Source of the DNA: Deltaproteobacteria bacterium
GTDB taxonomy: Bacteria > Desulfobacterota > Desulfobacteria > Desulfobacterales > ETH-SRB1
Direction: 5' to 3'
DNA length: 11,547 nucleotides
NCBI GenBank assembly: GCA_003647525.1
Contig: QMMZ01000023.1
Location: 1-11,547, forward strand
The translations under genes were made by a program, and so were the position numbers. Shown here in pieces: positions 1 to 6,993 of this stretch. Each line of letters opens with the position of its first letter. Position 1 is the first letter of the stretch. A model generated the notes under the pieces. That model was not told where the DNA came from. It searched no databases and saw only the letters and a program-made list of their open reading frames with translations.

Positions 1-258
1 GACAAGTATCCCGTTTTTCTTGATAATGTCAATTCACCAGTTGAATTCCTAAAAAGCGTAAACGATATCATCCACTTAGAAGTTAAGAAACTTTTTGAAG
101 GAGCCAACCCACCAATAATCAAAGTTGAAGATGTAAATCACAAGCAGGCAAAGCTTTACTATAGCTCAGAAAGAAAGTTGTGCAAATTGGTAGAAGGTCT
201 GTTGGATGGCGTTGCCGATTATTTCGGCCGGAAAATATCTTATAGCCATCAACAATGA
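1..258 (+). CDS. H-NOX (HNOB) heme-based NO/O2 sensor, C-terminal part, apparent TGA stop inside the conserved C-terminus
   Basis: This is the last 85 residues, in frame 1 from the window edge, of a stand-alone H-NOX protein. H-NOX is a cytoplasmic heme sensor of nitric oxide (in some organisms oxygen) that controls a partner histidine kinase or diguanylate cyclase. The hallmark YxSxR heme-propionate motif is seen as Y54-S-S56-E-R58. The flanking segments IHLEVKKL (24-31) and LVEGLLDGVADYFG (63-76) match, from memory, the Shewanella oneidensis H-NOX without gaps. The frame stops at TGA 256-258, but that family continues there with CM..G...C, and the same frame here continues with MRDGVREC (see the next entry). 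Cys61 and His83 correspond to two ligands of the zinc cluster of zinc-type H-NOX. The proximal heme histidine lies upstream of the window. The gene precedes a sensor-less hybrid kinase on the same strand, the usual partner. The family call is firm; the true 3' end is open. Confidence 0.93.
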   Translation, partial: DKYPVFLDNVNSPVEFLKSVNDIIHLEVKKLFEGANPPIIKVEDVNHKQAKLYYSSERKLCKLVEGLLDGVADYFGRKISYSHQQ

Positions 259-309
259 ATGCGAGATGGAGTTCGTGAATGTATTTTGCATATCCAATTC
301 TATAATTAG
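256..309 (+). other. Candidate read-through (selenocysteine?) extension of the H-NOX gene
   Basis: TGA (256-258) is followed in the same frame by 16 sense codons, [16 protein letters not shown], and TAG at 307-309. The zinc-type H-NOX C-terminus recalled from S. oneidensis reads HDTCMHTGADHCMLIIEL. Here the reading is HQQ-TGA-MRDGVRECILHI, so the TGA sits at the first Cys of the C-x7-C pair, and Met, Gly, the second Cys and the hydrophobic tail are all kept. The extended gene would end 11 bases before the ATG of the kinase gene (321). Terminating at the TGA would leave 62 bases. What is seen is preserved coding sense after the TGA. Selenocysteine insertion, or a recent TGC/TGT to TGA change, is inference. 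Confidence 0.6.
259..291 (+). other. Hairpin starting directly after the in-frame TGA (possible SECIS-like element)
   Basis: ATGCGAGAT (259-267) pairs with ATTTTGCAT (283-291) over nine consecutive positions, two of them G-U. A tenth G-U pair (268-282) closes a 13-base loop that starts with G. The stem begins at the base after the TGA, the general position of a bacterial selenocysteine insertion element. The apical loop lies only about 10 bases from the TGA as drawn, nearer than in the E. coli model. An alternative small hairpin (ATGT 279-282 with GCAT 288-291) competes. It also lies in coding sequence, so the fold may be fortuitous. Confidence 0.3.
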
Positions 310-320
310 GGCATTTATTG

Positions 321-2012
321 ATGGATGAGATTAAAATACTCAAAGCAAAGCTTGAGCGAGAACGTAAAGCAAAAAAAATACTGGAAGACATTTTAGAAAC
401 TCGCACAAGGAGTCTGTATTTGGCCAAACAGAAAGCCGAGGCTGCCAATGCTGCCAAGAGTGATTTTCTGGCCAACATGAGCCATGAGATCCGCACACCT
501 ATGAATGCGGTCATGGGTTTTTCCGATATGCTGCTTGATACTGATTTGGATGAAAACCAGAGAGATTATGTAAACACTGTCAAAAGAAGTAGCGATTCTC
601 TACTTTCTTTGATCAACGATATCCTTGATTTCTCCAAAATCGAGGCAGGGCGGTTGGATTTTGAGGAGATTGACTTTGATCCTGAACTTTTGGTCTATGA
701 TGTCTGTGAAATGGTTCGCCCAAGGATTGAATCAAGACCTGTCGAGGTTTTATGCCGTATTGCGGACAACATCCCTTCAATGGTTAAGGGAGATCCGATA
801 CGGTTTCGTCAGGTACTGACAAATCTAATGAGCAATGCTCCCAAATTCACCAAGGCCGGAGAGATTGAAATATCCATTGATATTGAAGAGGAAAAAGAAA
901 CCCGGGTAAAATTTCATGCAAAAATCAGAGATACAGGCATCGGTATCCCTAAAGATAAATTGTCCACTATATTTGAGCCTTTTAAGCAGGCAGATGAATC
1001 AACTACAAGAAAATATGGCGGTACCGGATTGGGCTTAGCCATTTGCAAGCAGATTTCAGATCTCATGGGAGGGCAGGTATGGGCAGAAAGTAGAGTTGGC
1101 AAAGGGAGCATCTTCCACTTTACCGCATGGCTTGGAAAGGTTGAAAAAAAAGAAACCAGGAGATTTGTCTCTGTATCACTCTCCGGCAAGAAGGCTCTCA
1201 TTGTTGATGATAATCGGAACAACCTGGATATCTTAAGGCACATTTTAGAGTGGGTCGGTATGTATGTAGTTGCTCTAACAAATGGAAAAGATGTTTTACC
1301 AGCTATACAAAAGGCCATTGAGGAACAAAACCATTTTAACCTTTGTATCTGCGATATCCATATGCCCGGCATAAGCGGATATGATGTGGCAAAAGCAATT
1401 CATGGTTTTAAATCCGAAATCGAAGACATTCCTCTGATTGCCCTGTCCTCTTTAATGGAGCGAGATGCCAAAAAATGTGAAGAGGCAGGATTTGATGGAT
1501 TCCTGAGCAAGCCCATTCGCAGGGAAAAGCTATATAAGATGTTAGAGAGACTATTGGGCGAAAAGAAGGATAAAGAGCTAAAACCGAAAATTGTTACCCA
1601 GTATTCAATTCGAGAGGATATGAAGCATTCTGCGCGTATCCTTTTAGCAGAAGATAACCTGATCAATCAGAAACTTGCAAAGATGATGCTGACAAAGGCC
1701 GGATATCAGATGGAAGTGGCCAATAACGGTCAAGAGGCCGTTGAAAAATACACAACATCTCCCGAGAATTTTGACCTGATCTTCATGGATGTTCAGATGC
1801 CGGAGATGGACGGAATTGAAGCGACACAAGTTATCAGAAAAAAAGGATTTGACACTATTCCGATTGTTGCCATGACAGCTAATGCGATGAAGGGTGACAG
1901 GGAGATATGCCTTAAGGCAGGCATGGTTGATTATATTGCAAAACCAATTAAAAGAGAACTCGTCTTTGAGATACTTGAAAAATGGATTTTTAATAACAAT
2001 GCGCCCATTTAA
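321..2012 (+). CDS. Soluble hybrid histidine kinase with two receiver domains, putative H-NOX-controlled kinase (HnoK-like)
   Basis: Positions count from TTG 318; the ATG at 321 is the likelier start, with AGGG at 308-311. Domains in order: a short coiled coil (about 1-48); HisKA dimerisation/phosphoacceptor with H-box SHEIRTP and phospho-His56; HATPase_c with N-box Asn169/Asn173, G1 box DTGIGIP and G2 box GGTGLGLAI; receiver 1 (acid pair Asp297-Asp298, phospho-acceptor Asp346, Lys398); receiver 2 (Glu445-Asp446, Asp491, Lys542). There are no membrane segments and no PAS, GAF or HAMP domain. It therefore must receive its signal from another protein, and the H-NOX gene just upstream is the obvious candidate, as in known H-NOX/HnoK pairs where NO-bound H-NOX inhibits autophosphorylation. 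No HPt domain is present, so onward transfer from the receivers needs a separate HPt protein. The N-box carries Pro175 where Ile, Val or Leu is usual. The domain calls are firm; the pairing is inferred from position. Confidence 0.93.
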   Translation: MDEIKILKAKLERERKAKKILEDILETRTRSLYLAKQKAEAANAAKSDFLANMSHEIRTPMNAVMGFSDMLLDTDLDENQRDYVNTVKRSSDSLLSLINDILDFSKIEAGRLDFEEIDFDPELLVYDVCEMVRPRIESRPVEVLCRIADNIPSMVKGDPIRFRQVLTNLMSNAPKFTKAGEIEISIDIEEEKETRVKFHAKIRDTGIGIPKDKLSTIFEPFKQADESTTRKYGGTGLGLAICKQISDLMGGQVWAESRVGKGSIFHFTAWLGKVEKKETRRFVSVSLSGKKALIVDDNRNNLDILRHILEWVGMYVVALTNGKDVLPAIQKAIEEQNHFNLCICDIHMPGISGYDVAKAIHGFKSEIEDIPLIALSSLMERDAKKCEEAGFDGFLSKPIRREKLYKMLERLLGEKKDKELKPKIVTQYSIREDMKHSARILLAEDNLINQKLAKMMLTKAGYQMEVANNGQEAVEKYTTSPENFDLIFMDVQMPEMDGIEATQVIRKKGFDTIPIVAMTANAMKGDREICLKAGMVDYIAKPIKRELVFEILEKWIFNNNAPI

Positions 2013-2017
2013 ACATC

Positions 2018-2056
2018 AAAGAAAAGTGTATGACCCCGTTACAATTCTTTTTTTTT
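2018..2056 (+). terminator. Weak A/T-rich hairpin with T9 run after the kinase gene
   Basis: Bases 2018-2030 can pair with 2040-2052 at 11 of 13 positions, one of them G-U, around the loop TGACCCCGT. The 3' arm runs into nine T residues (2048-2056). It begins six bases after the kinase stop codon, where a terminator for the H-NOX/kinase operon would be expected. The stem is almost all A-T with two mismatches, so this is a weak call. Confidence 0.3.
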
Positions 2057-2319
2057 CAACTGACCGGGAAACGCAAGTCGCCCAAGTATTCAAATGCAAT
2101 CCGGATGTTGCAACAAAAGAACGGCAACACAAGTCCTTGATGCGCAAAGGATTAGTGCGGATCGAGTAAAAAATCGCTCAATTTAGTAGAGAAGGGGGGG
2201 GTCTTAATGTCGCGCGCGAAAAAGAAACAGCGGGACGGTAATTGAGGATGTCCTGTGGAAATTAATCACGTCTATTGCTGGTCTGGCTTTCCGGCTCTTG
2301 ATTGGTTGGGAAAAATGGT
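2057..2319. other. Gap without a supported gene
   Basis: I see no recognisable protein, RNA or mobile element here. It contains a run of eight G (2194-2201), and a 12-codon basic reading frame (ATG 2208, after the G run) that is too short to support. A 56-codon open frame (1999-2169) overlaps the kinase end and has no ribosome binding site. The promoter of the following reductase gene presumably lies in the second half, but I find no convincing sigma-70 or sigma-54 match. Confidence 0.5.
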
Positions 2320-3369
2320 ATGAAAAAAAGAGCATCTCAAAAGGTTTTGGTTACAGGAGGTGGAGGTTTCCTGGGCAGCGCTATAGTTAAGCTGCTGGTG
2401 GAAAGAAGCGACAATGTCCGAAGCTTTTCCCGCAACTATTACCAAGAGCTTGCATCTATGGGGGTGGAGCAGTTCCAGGGCGATATTGCTGATAAAACCT
2501 CTGTAGAAAATGCATGCAGGGGGGTTGATCTTGTATTTCATGTTGCAGCTAAAGCCGGTGTATGGGGAGCTTATTCTGATTATTACAGAACCAACGTTAC
2601 AGGAACTCAAAATATTATTGAAGCCTGTAAAAAACATAATGTTTCAAAACTCGTCTATACAAGCTCGCCAAGCGTTATATTTGATGGAACAGATATGGAA
2701 GGTGTAAATGAATCCTATCCATACCCAACGAATTATAATGCATGCTATCCAAAAACAAAGGCCCTTGCCGAACAGGCCGTTAGGGCTGCCAGTGACAGTC
2801 TGTTAACTGTTATATTAAGACCGCATTTGATATGGGGTCCAAAAGACAGCCATATAGTCCCAAAAATTATTTCAAGAGCAAAACAGCTATTAATAGTAGG
2901 TAACGGCAAAAATCTTGTGGATACGATTTACATAGACAATGCTGCTTATGCCCATATTCTGGCTGCAGTAAAACTGGATGAAAATCCAAATATTTCAGGA
3001 AACATTTATTTCATCAGCCAGGGGAAACCTGTTTTATTATGGGAAATGATAAACAACATTTTAAAAGCAGGCGGGCTTCCTCCTGTTAAGCGTTCAATAT
3101 CACACAAAGCTGCATGGCTTATTGGAGGCATTCTAGAACTTATTTATAATATTATAAATATTAAAAGTGAACCTAAAATGACGCGTTTTGTTGCAAATGA
3201 ACTTGCAAAATCCCACTGGTTTGATATAAGTACCGCCCAAAATGATTTGGGGTATATTCCACGCGTATCTACGAAGGAAGGGCTAAAGCGACTTGAAGCC
3301 TGGCTAAAGCAAAAAATGTCAAGCTTTTCATTAAACCTGCCTCCTGTCCAACCACCAAAACTTCCTTGA
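2320..3369 (+). CDS. oleD: OleD-like NAD(P)-dependent 2-alkyl-3-oxoalkanoate reductase (extended SDR, 3-beta-HSD family)
   Basis: From ATG 2320 this is a 349-residue extended short-chain dehydrogenase. It has a Rossmann dinucleotide motif G13-xx-G16-xx-G19 in VTGGGGFLGS, the FHVAAKAGVWG segment (73-83), catalytic Ser115/Ser116 in LVYTSSPSV, and YPKTK with catalytic Tyr143 and Lys147. The segments LRPHLIWGP, YFISQG, MTRFVANEL and HWFDIS are ones I associate with OleD. OleD reduces the 2-alkyl-3-oxoalkanoate made by the thiolase-like OleA to the beta-hydroxy acid, on the way to long-chain olefins. The frame could start at TTG 2302, but ATG 2320 gives the normal N-terminus MKKRASQKVLVTGG. No oleA, oleB or oleC lies beside it in this window. 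The SDR assignment is sure; OleD as the specific activity is probable, and a sterol-type 3-beta-hydroxy dehydrogenase or other acyl reductase is the alternative. Confidence 0.82.
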   Translation: MKKRASQKVLVTGGGGFLGSAIVKLLVERSDNVRSFSRNYYQELASMGVEQFQGDIADKTSVENACRGVDLVFHVAAKAGVWGAYSDYYRTNVTGTQNIIEACKKHNVSKLVYTSSPSVIFDGTDMEGVNESYPYPTNYNACYPKTKALAEQAVRAASDSLLTVILRPHLIWGPKDSHIVPKIISRAKQLLIVGNGKNLVDTIYIDNAAYAHILAAVKLDENPNISGNIYFISQGKPVLLWEMINNILKAGGLPPVKRSISHKAAWLIGGILELIYNIINIKSEPKMTRFVANELAKSHWFDISTAQNDLGYIPRVSTKEGLKRLEAWLKQKMSSFSLNLPPVQPPKLP

Positions 3370-3448
3370 CCCATACGACTGGCCCATGTTAAGAATACAC
3401 CCGGGTTTAAAATTTATCTGAAAAATACTACTTATCAGGGGGTAAACA

Positions 3449-3943
3449 ATGAAACTTGTAGATATCGCACCAGTTGAGGTATGGCAGCGCCTCGCGCAGG
3501 AAATTTATGATAAATTCGGATTTAACGGAGGCATTGTAGATAGAGACGGAGTCGTGGTTCATCCGCCGGCAGGATGGGCCAATAAGATTTGTCCGGCTAT
3601 AAAGGGAAGTGACGATAGCCGGGTGGTTTGTTCGTCCGCACAGCTATCCATGGCCGAAACCGCATGCACCACGCAAAAAGCGGTGATTAAAAAGTGCGAT
3701 GTCGGCTTTACCAAATTTGTAATACCTGTATTTGTCAATGAAGAGTTTCTGGGGACTGCGGGCGGATGCGGTATTTTTGTTGAGGGTGGAGAACTGGACG
3801 ATTTTTATATTTCAAAGCTCCTGCATATAGAAGAAGAACAAGTAAAAAAACTTATGGAAACTGTAAAAACAAGCTCTATAGACAAACTGGATGCAGCAGT
3901 TGAATTTGTACAAAAAAGGATAAAAGAACTTACAACTTCTTGA
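3449..3943 (+). CDS. Stand-alone PocR-domain sensory protein
   Basis: A 164-residue soluble protein consisting almost entirely of a PocR domain (PF10114), the sensory domain first recognised in the propanediol-utilisation regulator PocR and usually fused to helix-turn-helix, kinase or chemotaxis modules. The domain runs from about residue 5 to 150. It has conserved-looking cysteines at 48 (ICPAIKG), 61 (VVCSSAQ), 73, 83 (KKCDVGFTKFVIPV) and 107 (GGCGIF), in the CP...C...CD.G....P.......G..GCG pattern of the family. A helical tail (about 123-160) follows. There is no DNA-binding or catalytic domain, so it probably signals through a partner. A strong AGGGGG site at 3437-3442, six bases before the ATG, fixes the start. 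The next gene follows after nine bases and overlaps its own ribosome site with this stop codon, so the two are co-expressed. The ligand is unknown. Confidence 0.85.
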   Translation: MKLVDIAPVEVWQRLAQEIYDKFGFNGGIVDRDGVVVHPPAGWANKICPAIKGSDDSRVVCSSAQLSMAETACTTQKAVIKKCDVGFTKFVIPVFVNEEFLGTAGGCGIFVEGGELDDFYISKLLHIEEEQVKKLMETVKTSSIDKLDAAVEFVQKRIKELTTS

Positions 3944-3952
3944 GGCAAGACT

Positions 3953-4669
3953 ATGCAGGACGATTTAATCTCCGCCATGGCCCAGGAGGTCAAAGAGGAG
4001 GTTATTAATAATTATTTATATGAACGACGGTTGATCGAAGAACAGATCACCTATGTTAAGGAGCTGGCTGATCATGCCGCTCAGCTTCAGGAAATGCTTT
4101 TCAAACGCTTTGCACGAATGTATAACTTACTTTCAAAGCCTGAATTTATCAATAAGTTTGTGTTTCTGCTTGGGTTGAAAGAAATCCCTTTTAATGACCG
4201 GATAGCTGATGATCCTAAATACCGCAAAGATGTACGGTTTATTAAGGTTCACGGCCTAACCGATCGTTCAAAATTTAAAAAACTTTTTCTGGAATCATAT
4301 AAGAGGCTATGCACCTGGAATAACAAGTACCTTGAAGATTACAGAAATCTTCTTGAAGAATGTGAAGCGGTAAATCTCAACCTGAAAAAGTTTGAGGATA
4401 ACCACGACATTCTTACTATTCTGAACTTCCTGAAAGGCATGGATCTTGAAGAAATTACAAAAAAACATTTTATGGGCGATAATTTCGCACCCGAAGAAAT
4501 AGCTTCTATTGAAAAAACCCTGCGTTTTAAACCTGTCAGCATAAAACAATTCAATCTCATACCTCCTCCAGGTCTTCCCGAACTCACTGATGTTCAGAAG
4601 CAGATAAAATCTCTGGCAAATTCTGTATATGACCGGTGCAGTAACAAGATGAAAACGATTATAAAATAA
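3953..4669 (+). CDS. Unrecognised 238-residue soluble, mostly helical protein
   Basis: I do not recognise this family. The protein has no signal peptide and no membrane segment. The N-terminal 50 residues look strongly helical and amphipathic (ending in ADHAAQLQEMLFKRFARM), possibly a coiled coil or four-helix element. The middle is rich in charged and aromatic residues (KYRKDVRFIKVHGL, LCTWNNKYLEDYRNLLEECE), and a proline-rich turn LIPPPGLPEL (about 202-211) precedes a final helix. Cysteines are few and form no metal-binding pattern. GAGG at 3942-3945 overlaps the stop of the PocR gene and sits seven bases before the ATG, so it is translated with its neighbour. The plausible inference is a partner or effector of the PocR sensor. 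No function is claimed. Confidence 0.8.
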   Translation: MQDDLISAMAQEVKEEVINNYLYERRLIEEQITYVKELADHAAQLQEMLFKRFARMYNLLSKPEFINKFVFLLGLKEIPFNDRIADDPKYRKDVRFIKVHGLTDRSKFKKLFLESYKRLCTWNNKYLEDYRNLLEECEAVNLNLKKFEDNHDILTILNFLKGMDLEEITKKHFMGDNFAPEEIASIEKTLRFKPVSIKQFNLIPPPGLPELTDVQKQIKSLANSVYDRCSNKMKTIIK

Positions 4670-4761
4670 GGAACGGGGGTGAAGATAAAAGGCTGCAATA
4701 AGTACTTTCCACCCAGGGATTTACGGAACTGCATAACTTACTTTTTGAGTTTGTAAATATA

Positions 4762-5499
4762 ATGAAAATAAGAATAGGAACTTCGGGCTGGTATTACAAA
4801 CACTGGAAAGGCCCATTTTATCCGCTTAAAATTCGGGATTCTGAAATACTGCCATTTTACTTTAAGCACTTTGATACAGTTGAAATTAATAATACCTTTT
4901 ATAGCCTGCCGGAAAAAAATACCGTTAAAGCCTGGCACCGGCATACACCGGACGCTTTTCTTTTTGCGGTAAAGGGAAGCCGCTTTATTACACACATGAA
5001 AAAGCTCAGCAATCCGGCCGAATCTGTCAAATATTTCTTTGACGCTGTAAAACCTCTTGGGCAGAAACTCGGCCCTATTATTTTCCAATTGCCTCCCAGA
5101 TGGAAGTGTAATATAAAACGTCTTGAAGTGTTTTTAAACGAACTCCCAAAAGAGCCAAGATATTGCTTTGAGTTCCGGGATAAATCCTGGCTCTGTTCTG
5201 AAGTTTACAAGCTTCTTGCAAAACACAATGCCGCTTTGTGTATTTATGATCTCAAAGGCTTTGAATCACCGCTGGAAATCACGGCTGATTTCACTTATAT
5301 TCGCCTTCACGGTCCATCTAAAAATGCATATCAGGGGTGTTATGATAAAAACTCTCTTAATAAATGGGCAGGTCGTATAAAAACATGGAAAGGCCGATTG
5401 GCTGGTGTCTATATTTATTTTGATAACGACCAGATGGGATATGCTGTTCGTAATGCAATGCGTTTAAAGGAAAAGCTTGAACAATCGAACATTATCTGA
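4762..5499 (+). CDS. DUF72 (YecE-type) TIM-barrel family protein
   Basis: A 245-residue cytoplasmic protein with the DUF72 (PF01904) signature set: N-terminal IRIGTSGWYYKHWKGPFYP, then FDTVEINNTFYSLP (about 38-51), FLFAVKGSRFITHMKKL, LGPIIFQLPPRW, YCFEFRDKSWL (about 133-143) and YIRLHGP near 190. It ends with the typical YIYFDNDQMGYAVRNA segment. The length is typical. The family adopts a TIM-barrel fold and is widespread in bacteria and archaea, but its reaction is not established, so none is given. There is no clear Shine-Dalgarno sequence before the ATG. Its TGA (5497-5499) shares one base with the ATG of the transporter gene that follows, so the two are translationally coupled. Confidence 0.92.
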   Translation: MKIRIGTSGWYYKHWKGPFYPLKIRDSEILPFYFKHFDTVEINNTFYSLPEKNTVKAWHRHTPDAFLFAVKGSRFITHMKKLSNPAESVKYFFDAVKPLGQKLGPIIFQLPPRWKCNIKRLEVFLNELPKEPRYCFEFRDKSWLCSEVYKLLAKHNAALCIYDLKGFESPLEITADFTYIRLHGPSKNAYQGCYDKNSLNKWAGRIKTWKGRLAGVYIYFDNDQMGYAVRNAMRLKEKLEQSNII

Positions 5500-6929
5500 T
5501 GGATAAAAGTATAACATATAAACGTTCAAATGTTCAGTTACTCGGTCTGTTTACAGCTCCTTTTTTTGCCATGGCCATATGGTGGATGACCGAGGCAATT
5601 CCTGTCTACGCCACCGCTCTTCTTCCCATAGCATTGCTGCCGGCTACAGGCGCGGCCTCTATTAAACAAGCGTGCGCTCCTTACGGACATGAGTTGATTT
5701 TCTTGTTTATGGGTGGCTTCATCCTTGCTCTCTCAATGCAGCGATGGGAGCTTCATAAACGCATTTCTTTTTTTTTGTTGAGGTTGGCCGGCACCAGACC
5801 AAACAACATAGTTGCCGGATTCATGGGCATAACAGCCGTTCTCAGTATGTGGGTCTCAAACACAGCCAGCGCAGTTATGATACTTCCAATAGGCTTGAGT
5901 GTAATAGACCTGGTCTTATTGAAAGAAAACAAGTCATCAGTAGAAACAAATCACACATCTGAAAATGATAACAAACAGAACTTCTCAATATGCCTGATGC
6001 TGGGAATTGCTTATTCAGCTTCTATCGGCGGTATCGGTACTCTTATCGGCACACCTCCAAACCTATTCATGACCTCATATATTAAAAATAATCTGGGTAT
6101 TGAAATCAGCTTTGTAAAATGGATGGGCGTGGGACTGCCGCTGGTATTCGTGTTTGTGCCAATAGTATGGCTGCTTATGACGCGTGTATTGTATCCAGTT
6201 CAGAATATAGCTATTAAAGGCAGCGCTACGTTTGCAAAAAGCGCATATCAAAAGCCTGGGCATATGACTCGCGGAGAATGGATTACCTTTATTGTTTTTA
6301 TTATGGCTGCGTCATTATGGATATTCCGTCCGCTTCTGGCAAAAACAGAATGGAATGGATTAAGGATATTTTCAGGCATGACTGATACCGGTATAGCAAT
6401 TGTCGCAGCGCTTGCATTATTTGTTATTCCTGTTGACCTTAAAAAACAGGTTTTTGCAATGAACCGGGAAACGGCCGTCAAACTGCCATGGGGCATGTTA
6501 ATACTATTTGGTGGAGGTCTGAGTTTAGCAGCATCAATAAAGGCAAACGGAGTCGGTGAACTTATCGGAAATCAAGTTCATGGCTTCTCCGGCATGCATT
6601 CAATATTTATTGTAATGTCGGTTAGTGCCATAATTATTTTTCTTACAGAACTCTCAAGCAACACCGCAACCACTGCCACATTTATACCGGTACTGGCTGC
6701 TGTTGCCTCTGGAATGGGCTTTCACCCACTTCATTTAATCGTACCTGCCGCAATTTCTGCGAGCTGTGCTTTCATGCTTCCGGTGGCAACACCACCTAAT
6801 GCCATTGTTTTTGGTGCGGGCTGTGTTACTATCCCTCAAATGTGCAGAGCAGGATTGTGGCTGAATATTATCGGCATACTATTAATAACCGGCTTAACGT
6901 ACGTCATTGCCATACCGGTACTGCTCTGA
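5499..6929 (+). CDS. SLC13/DASS-family sodium:anion (di/tricarboxylate or sulfate) symporter
   Basis: A 476-residue polytopic inner-membrane protein. It carries both SNT motifs that form the substrate and sodium sites of the divalent anion:sodium symporters: WVSNTASAVMILP (Ser120-Asn121-Thr122) and LSSNTATTATFIP (Ser387-Asn388-Thr389). It also has the paired TPPNLF (185-190) and TPPNAIVFG (431-439) loops and the diagnostic IWWMTEAIPVYATALLP (27-43). A hydrophilic Asn/Glu/Lys-rich loop lies at about 142-163. Members take up succinate, malate, citrate or sulfate with sodium; which one cannot be told here. The start overlaps the DUF72 stop (TGATG). In-frame sequence upstream closes at TGA 5478-5480, so no longer start is possible. 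The protein lacks the roughly 30-40 residues with a first helix that usually precede the WWMTEAIP segment. Confidence 0.92.
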   Translation: MDKSITYKRSNVQLLGLFTAPFFAMAIWWMTEAIPVYATALLPIALLPATGAASIKQACAPYGHELIFLFMGGFILALSMQRWELHKRISFFLLRLAGTRPNNIVAGFMGITAVLSMWVSNTASAVMILPIGLSVIDLVLLKENKSSVETNHTSENDNKQNFSICLMLGIAYSASIGGIGTLIGTPPNLFMTSYIKNNLGIEISFVKWMGVGLPLVFVFVPIVWLLMTRVLYPVQNIAIKGSATFAKSAYQKPGHMTRGEWITFIVFIMAASLWIFRPLLAKTEWNGLRIFSGMTDTGIAIVAALALFVIPVDLKKQVFAMNRETAVKLPWGMLILFGGGLSLAASIKANGVGELIGNQVHGFSGMHSIFIVMSVSAIIIFLTELSSNTATTATFIPVLAAVASGMGFHPLHLIVPAAISASCAFMLPVATPPNAIVFGAGCVTIPQMCRAGLWLNIIGILLITGLTYVIAIPVLL

Positions 6930-6993
6930 GTTCCAGTTCATAAGGCTAAAATGTTACGATATCAAAAGTTTTTTAAAACAGAGATTAAAATTT

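Noticed and set aside
119..514. 131-codon minus-strand open frame
   Set aside because: It is antisense to the H-NOX end and the start of the kinase, both of which have clear family motifs; its translation resembles no protein.
914..1372. 152-codon minus-strand open frame inside the kinase gene
   Set aside because: It is a shadow of the HATPase and receiver coding sequence on the other strand.
1999..2169. 56-codon plus-strand frame overlapping the kinase end
   Set aside because: No ribosome site, overlap with the kinase gene, and no recognisable sequence; too weak to call a gene or pseudogene.
2208..2246. Twelve-codon basic frame after the G8 run
   Set aside because: The G run resembles a ribosome site, but the frame is too short to distinguish from chance.
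2283..2304. Possible sigma-54 promoter (CTGGCTTTCCGGCTCTTGA)
   Set aside because: It has a GG but lacks the GC of the -12 element at the required spacing.
4677..4714. GGGTG...CACCC inverted repeat between the unknown gene and the DUF72 gene
   Set aside because: Only five solid pairs, a loop above 20 bases and no T run, so it is not supported as a terminator or riboswitch.
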